From Ignavibacteriota bacterium (GTDB lineage: Bacteria > Bacteroidota > Ignavibacteria > UBA10030 > UBA6906): a stretch of DNA of 43,454 bases. Made by a program: the position numbers and the translations under genes. Below, in pieces: positions 40,515 to 43,454 of the stretch. The notes beneath the pieces were generated by a model. The model was given only the letters and a program-made list of their open reading frames with translations. It ran no database searches and had not been told where the DNA came from. Positions within the stretch are counted from its first letter, which is position 1. Each line of letters opens with the position of its first letter. The DNA is taken from contig PMJQ01000192.1 in NCBI GenBank assembly GCA_003157485.1, positions 1 to 43,454 on the forward strand, written 5' to 3'.

Positions 40515-40940
40515 ATGGCCTGTATTTTCTGCGACATTATCGCCCGCGTGCTCCCTGCGGAAACGCTCTTCGAGAGCGAGAAGGTGATCTCCATACTCGA
40601 CGTCAACCCCATCCATCACGGCCACGCCCTTGTGATACCGAAGGTCCACTGCACGGACTTTCTTTCCGTTCCGGAGCAGGACCTCTACGAAGTCCTCCGG
40701 GTGACGCAGATCGTCGCCCGCGCCCTTGTCAGCACCCTCCATCTCGACGGCTTCAACATTTTTTCCAACAACGGCCGGATCGCCGGACAATCCGTCTTCC
40801 ATTTCCACATGCACGTCACACCCAGGTACCGGGACGACGACATCCGGTTCGTTCTGAAACTCAAATCGTACTCCGCCGGCGGGATGGCCGATGTCGCCCG
40901 CCGGATACGGGAACACCTACCGACATCCGAGACCCCTTGA
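40515..40940 (+). CDS. HIT-family nucleotide hydrolase (HinT-like)
   Basis: Histidine-triad protein of 141 residues that cleaves nucleoside phosphoramidates or related bonds. MACIFCDII provides a CxxC (C3, C6), [16 protein letters not shown] carries the conserved beta-strand, and the triad FHFHMH (His96, His98, His100) is preceded by the usual Q ([14 protein letters not shown]). Substrate type (HinT or FHIT-like) cannot be decided. The ATG at 40515 has AAGGAAT upstream; an open frame back to 40425 overlaps the promoter and is rejected. It is followed after ten bases by icd, so the two share a transcript. Confidence 0.92.
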   Translation: MACIFCDIIARVLPAETLFESEKVISILDVNPIHHGHALVIPKVHCTDFLSVPEQDLYEVLRVTQIVARALVSTLHLDGFNIFSNNGRIAGQSVFHFHMHVTPRYRDDDIRFVLKLKSYSAGGMADVARRIREHLPTSETP

Positions 40941-40950
40941 GGACAATGCC

Positions 40951-42204
40951 ATGCCTGCATACGTGAAGCTCACCCCCCCCGCCGCGGGAGCAAAAATCAC
41001 ACGAAAGGGGACGGCGCTGACCGTCCCCGATCATCCGGTCATCCCATTCATCGAGGGGGACGGCACCGGACCCGACATCTGGCGGGCGTCACGGACCGTC
41101 TTCGACGCCGCCGTCGCCAGGGCGTACGGCGGCCGGAGGAAAGTGGAGTGGTTCGAAGTCTTCGCCGGCGAGAAGGCCAACGCCGTCTACGGGCCCAATA
41201 CGTGGCTTCACGACGATACGCTTGAAGCGATCAGGGAGTACGTCGTCGCAATCAAGGGACCCCTGACAACCCCTGTCGGGGGGGGTATCCGTTCGATCAA
41301 CGTCACGCTCCGGCAGTTGCTTGACCTGTACGTCTGTCTCCGCCCGGTACGGTACTTCGCCGGAGTCCCCTCCCCCGTCAGGCATCCTGAACTCATCGAC
41401 ATGATCATATTCAGGGAGAACACGGAGGACATTTACGCAGGCATCGAATGGAAGGCGGAGACGCCGGATGCGGCGAAGGTGATCCGGTTCCTCCAGGAGG
41501 AGATGGGCGTCAGGAAAATCCGGTTCCCGCTGACGTCGTCGATCGGGATCAAGCCTGTGTCGCGCGAGGGGACAGAGCGGCTGGTACGTGCCGCGCTCCG
41601 CTATGCGATCGACAATGGCAGGCGCTCGGTGACGATCGTGCACAAGGGGAACATCATGAAGTTCACCGAAGGCGCGTTCCGCGACTGGGGCTACGAGCTT
41701 GCGAAAAGAGAGTTTCAGGACTCCGTCATCTCCTGGGAAGAGTGCGGCGGAAAACCTCCGGAGGGGAAGGTGCTCCTTAAAGACGTCATCGCCGACGCGT
41801 TTCTCCAGCAGATCCTGACCCGCCCGGCGGAATACGACGTCATCGCGACGCTCAACCTCAACGGGGATTACATCTCGGACGCTCTCGCCGCTCAGGTCGG
41901 AGGGATCGGCATCGCTCCCGGCGGCAACATCAACTATGAGAACGGCTACGCGGTATTCGAAGCGACGCACGGCACGGCGCCGAAATATGCCGGAATGGAC
42001 AAGGTGAACCCGGGATCGGTCATCCTGAGCGGCGAAATGATGTTCCGATATCTCGGCTGGACGGAGGCGGCCGACATTATCGTCCGTGCGCTGGAGAAGA
42101 CGATCGCCGCAAAGCAGGTGACGTACGATTTTGCCCGCCTGATGGAGGGCGCGAAAGAAGTGCGGTGTTCCGAGTTCGGCGATGCCATCGTCGCCCGCAT
42201 GTAA
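40951..42204 (+). CDS. icd: Isocitrate dehydrogenase, NADP type
   Basis: Oxidative decarboxylation of isocitrate to 2-oxoglutarate in the TCA cycle. The 417-residue protein is of the E. coli class: [17 protein letters not shown] near the start, [31 protein letters not shown] with the substrate Ser115, Asn117 and Arg121, [15 protein letters not shown] and the metal-binding [18 protein letters not shown] specificity is indicated by Lys345-Tyr346 in [16 protein letters not shown], the same pair as in E. coli Icd. The equivalent of the E. coli regulatory Ser113 is thus present, but no AceK kinase is nearby. The start ATG at 40951 has GAGGA upstream. Eight C in a row occur 22 bases after the start. 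The product of Icd is the substrate of the KorAB enzyme encoded in this window. Confidence 0.96.
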   Translation: MPAYVKLTPPAAGAKITRKGTALTVPDHPVIPFIEGDGTGPDIWRASRTVFDAAVARAYGGRRKVEWFEVFAGEKANAVYGPNTWLHDDTLEAIREYVVAIKGPLTTPVGGGIRSINVTLRQLLDLYVCLRPVRYFAGVPSPVRHPELIDMIIFRENTEDIYAGIEWKAETPDAAKVIRFLQEEMGVRKIRFPLTSSIGIKPVSREGTERLVRAALRYAIDNGRRSVTIVHKGNIMKFTEGAFRDWGYELAKREFQDSVISWEECGGKPPEGKVLLKDVIADAFLQQILTRPAEYDVIATLNLNGDYISDALAAQVGGIGIAPGGNINYENGYAVFEATHGTAPKYAGMDKVNPGSVILSGEMMFRYLGWTEAADIIVRALEKTIAAKQVTYDFARLMEGAKEVRCSEFGDAIVARM

Positions 42205-42306
42205 GGAGGACCCCCCGGGAGCGGAAACTTTCTTCCGGGCGTTGGCGTTCGTTGTTAGGGGCGGGGGAACGAGGAAGCCGCCTTTTCACATACGGAGGGA
42301 AGTGGT

Positions 42307-42924
42307 ATGAAGAACGCAGCTCGTGCCATGCTCCTGCTGGCGATCACCGCTGCCGCGGCGGCACCTGCGGGAGCCGGGGAGAAGGCGGCCGTGGATTCCC
42401 AGGCGCCTCTCTTTACGCTCAATGATGCATCCGGGATCTCTCATTCGCTCTCCGACTACCGGGGGAAATACGTCATTCTGGAATGGGTGAACTTCACCTG
42501 TCCCTTCGTGGGGAAACATTACGGAAGCGGGTCGATGCAGGACCTGCAGAAGACGATGACGTCGAAGGGGGTTGTCTGGCTCTCCATCTGCTCGTCGGCT
42601 CGGGGGAAAGAGGGGTACTTCGAAGGGGACGCGCTGAAAGCGAAGATCAAAGAAGAACACGCCGCCCCCACCGCATATCTCGTTGACGCCGAAGGGGCGG
42701 TGGGAAGGGCCTATGGTGCGAAGACGACTCCGCACATGTTTATCATCGACACTGAGGGAACGCTGATCTACGCGGGGGGGATAGACAACATCGCTTCCAC
42801 GGATCAGGAAGATATCGCGAAAGCAAGGAATTACGTGAAGGAAGTGATGGAGGCCGTGTGGGACGGAAAGCCCGCGCCCGTCAAATCGACACGGTCCTAC
42901 GGCTGCTCTGTGAAGTACAACTGA
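42307..42924 (+). CDS. Periplasmic thioredoxin-fold redoxin (AhpC/TSA-like)
   Basis: Exported redox protein of 205 residues. A signal peptide (MKNAARAMLLLAITAAAAAPAGAG) is followed by a redoxin domain: APLFTLNDASGISHSLSDYRGKYVILEWVNFTCPFVGKHY with a single Cys65 where AhpC-type proteins have the reactive cysteine. The region GVVWLSICSSARGKEGY follows, with KTTPHMFIIDTEGTLIYAGGIDN carrying the cis-Pro stretch. A second cysteine near the C-terminus (YGCSVKYN, Cys200) could resolve it. Its reductant and substrate are unknown. GGAGGGA precedes the ATG at 42307. The 102-base gap after icd contains only weak stems, so it may share the icd transcript or have its own promoter. Confidence 0.86.
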   Translation: MKNAARAMLLLAITAAAAAPAGAGEKAAVDSQAPLFTLNDASGISHSLSDYRGKYVILEWVNFTCPFVGKHYGSGSMQDLQKTMTSKGVVWLSICSSARGKEGYFEGDALKAKIKEEHAAPTAYLVDAEGAVGRAYGAKTTPHMFIIDTEGTLIYAGGIDNIASTDQEDIAKARNYVKEVMEAVWDGKPAPVKSTRSYGCSVKYN

Positions 42925-42931
42925 CGTGCGA

Positions 42932-42958
42932 GGGGGGGGTGGCCTGAATGCCCCCCCC
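42932..42958. terminator. Hairpin between the convergent redoxin and bacilliredoxin genes
   Basis: Eight G (42932-42939) and eight C (42951-42958) flank an 11-base centre, in which GGC and GCC can extend the stem with one bulge. It begins eight bases after the redoxin stop and ends ten bases before the bacilliredoxin stop. There is no T-tract. Confidence 0.5.
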
Positions 42959-42967
42959 GGAGATTCC

Positions 42968-43423
42968 CTAGGTACCCGCCTGACGGGCTGTTTCCGTTCG
43001 TTCGCCGCAGAACTCCTGGAACACCTCGACAAGATGCTGTGAAATCTGGAACGCGTCCCGATTCTCGATCTGGTACCGCGGGATGAAATGCACGAGCTTT
43101 CCGTCCTTATAGAGGGCCATCGAGGGAGAAGAGGGCGGGATATTTCCCAGATGCTCCCTGACGCGGGCGGTGGCTTCGATGTCTCCCCCCGCAAACACCG
43201 TCGTCAGCTCATCCGGCGCGACGGGAGATCGTTTCAGCGCCATCGCTATCCCCGGACGCGCCTTTCCCGCCGCGCACCCGCACACCGAATTGATGACGAT
43301 GAGGTTCGTCCCCTTCCCTTTCGCAATCGTCTCGTCCACATCCTTCACGCTCCGCAGCTCACGAAACCCGATGCGCGTGAGCTCCTCTCTGAACGGCTGT
43401 ATTGCCACTGGATCGTATTGCAT
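42968..43423 (-). CDS. Bacilliredoxin BrxA/BrxB family protein
   Basis: Thiol-disulfide enzyme that removes bacillithiol from S-bacillithiolated proteins. The 151-residue protein has the diagnostic active site NSVCGCAAG (C48-G49-C50), the family segment RPGIAMAL, VFAGGDIEATARVREHL, PPSSPSMALYKDGKLVHFIPRYQIENRDAF and a cysteine near the C-terminus (EFCGERTE). The start MQYDPVAIQPFREELTRIG fits the family. GAGGAGAT precedes the ATG at a short distance. Bacillithiol synthesis genes are not in the window. It is convergent with the periplasmic redoxin. Confidence 0.93.
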   Translation of the reverse strand: MQYDPVAIQPFREELTRIGFRELRSVKDVDETIAKGKGTNLIVINSVCGCAAGKARPGIAMALKRSPVAPDELTTVFAGGDIEATARVREHLGNIPPSSPSMALYKDGKLVHFIPRYQIENRDAFQISQHLVEVFQEFCGERTETARQAGT

Positions 43424-43454
43424 ATCTCCTCGCTTTGCGGTGAAATGATTGTCC

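Noticed and set aside
42205-42306. Terminator between icd and the redoxin gene
   Set aside because: The possible stems are only about five base pairs and have no T-tract, so I did not annotate one.
1-43454. tRNA, rRNA, CRISPR, insertion sequences, prophage or toxin-antitoxin modules
   Set aside because: The gaps between genes are short and were read on both strands; none shows a tRNA-like TTCGA arm, regular repeat-spacer spacing, transposase or integrase similarity.

Overview
This 43.5-kb window reads as a GC-rich (by eye about 60-65 %) bacterial chromosome segment made almost entirely of housekeeping genes. There are 48 complete protein genes, one gene cut by the left edge (recA) and one 6-codon leader ORF. 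I see no rRNA, tRNA, CRISPR array, prophage or insertion sequence. The gene set points to the Bacteroidota/Ignavibacteriota/Chlorobi side of the FCB group: a GWxTD-domain secreted protein, a PorV/PorQ-type outer-membrane protein, DUF3467 and DUF3109 proteins, a bacilliredoxin, HslV with a short propeptide, a fused gamma-alpha 2-oxoacid:ferredoxin oxidoreductase, and long-form RmlA. This placement is inference from protein families, not from a marker-gene tree.

Layout. (1) 1-1933 (+): 3' end of recA, terminator, recX, and a PolB-type 3'-5' exonuclease that has lost its third catalytic Asp. (2) 1930-3464 (-): alpha/beta hydrolase and bioY. (3) 3579-15784 (+): a long run of prs, rplY, pth, rpsF, rpsR, rplI, korAB, nrnA-like, pepA, GWxTD protein, pdxA and ftsE. 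The last five genes are linked by 4-base ATGA overlaps. (4) 20827-15816 (-): DinB-like protein, rpmE, rsmB, kbl, mrp and a NifU-domain protein. (5) 20891-21856 (+): PorV/PorQ-like protein, closed by a perfect 18-bp hairpin. (6) 31721-21918 (-): AMMECR1, MEMO, DUF2520 Rossmann protein, rmlA-like, enoyl-CoA hydratase, small membrane-anchored protein, glyS, FnIII-like lipoprotein, CPBP protease, TPR protein and ZIP transporter. Most of these overlap by 1-23 bases. (7) 31865-38691 (+): glmM/PMM, an orphan EutN/CcmL shell-vertex protein, dprA, DUF3109, rpoN and hslVU. (8) 40356-38717 (-): TPR lipoprotein and DUF3467. (9) 40515-42924 (+): HIT hydrolase, icd and a periplasmic redoxin. (10) 43423-42968 (-): bacilliredoxin.

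Function. Much of the window serves translation (L25, S6, S18, L9, L31, Pth, GlyS, RsmB), recombination and DNA uptake (RecA, RecX, DprA), protein turnover (HslUV, PepA, CPBP), Fe-S and redox metabolism (Mrp, NifU domain, KorAB, redoxin, bacilliredoxin) and nucleotide or sugar precursors (Prs, GlmM, RmlA). KorAB with NADP-type isocitrate dehydrogenase indicates ferredoxin-linked TCA chemistry around 2-oxoglutarate.

The observations most worth following up are: the lone BMC-vertex gene coupled to glmM; the Exo III Asp-to-Thr change; a recurrent promoter pattern TTG-N20-TAnnTT found in all four divergent intergenic regions; a 6-codon ORF with an ideal ribosome-binding site feeding into mrp; a probable ATT start for glyS; and a tightly coupled lipoprotein/CPBP/TPR/ZIP envelope operon of unknown job. 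I found nothing that qualifies as a clear new defence or mobile system.
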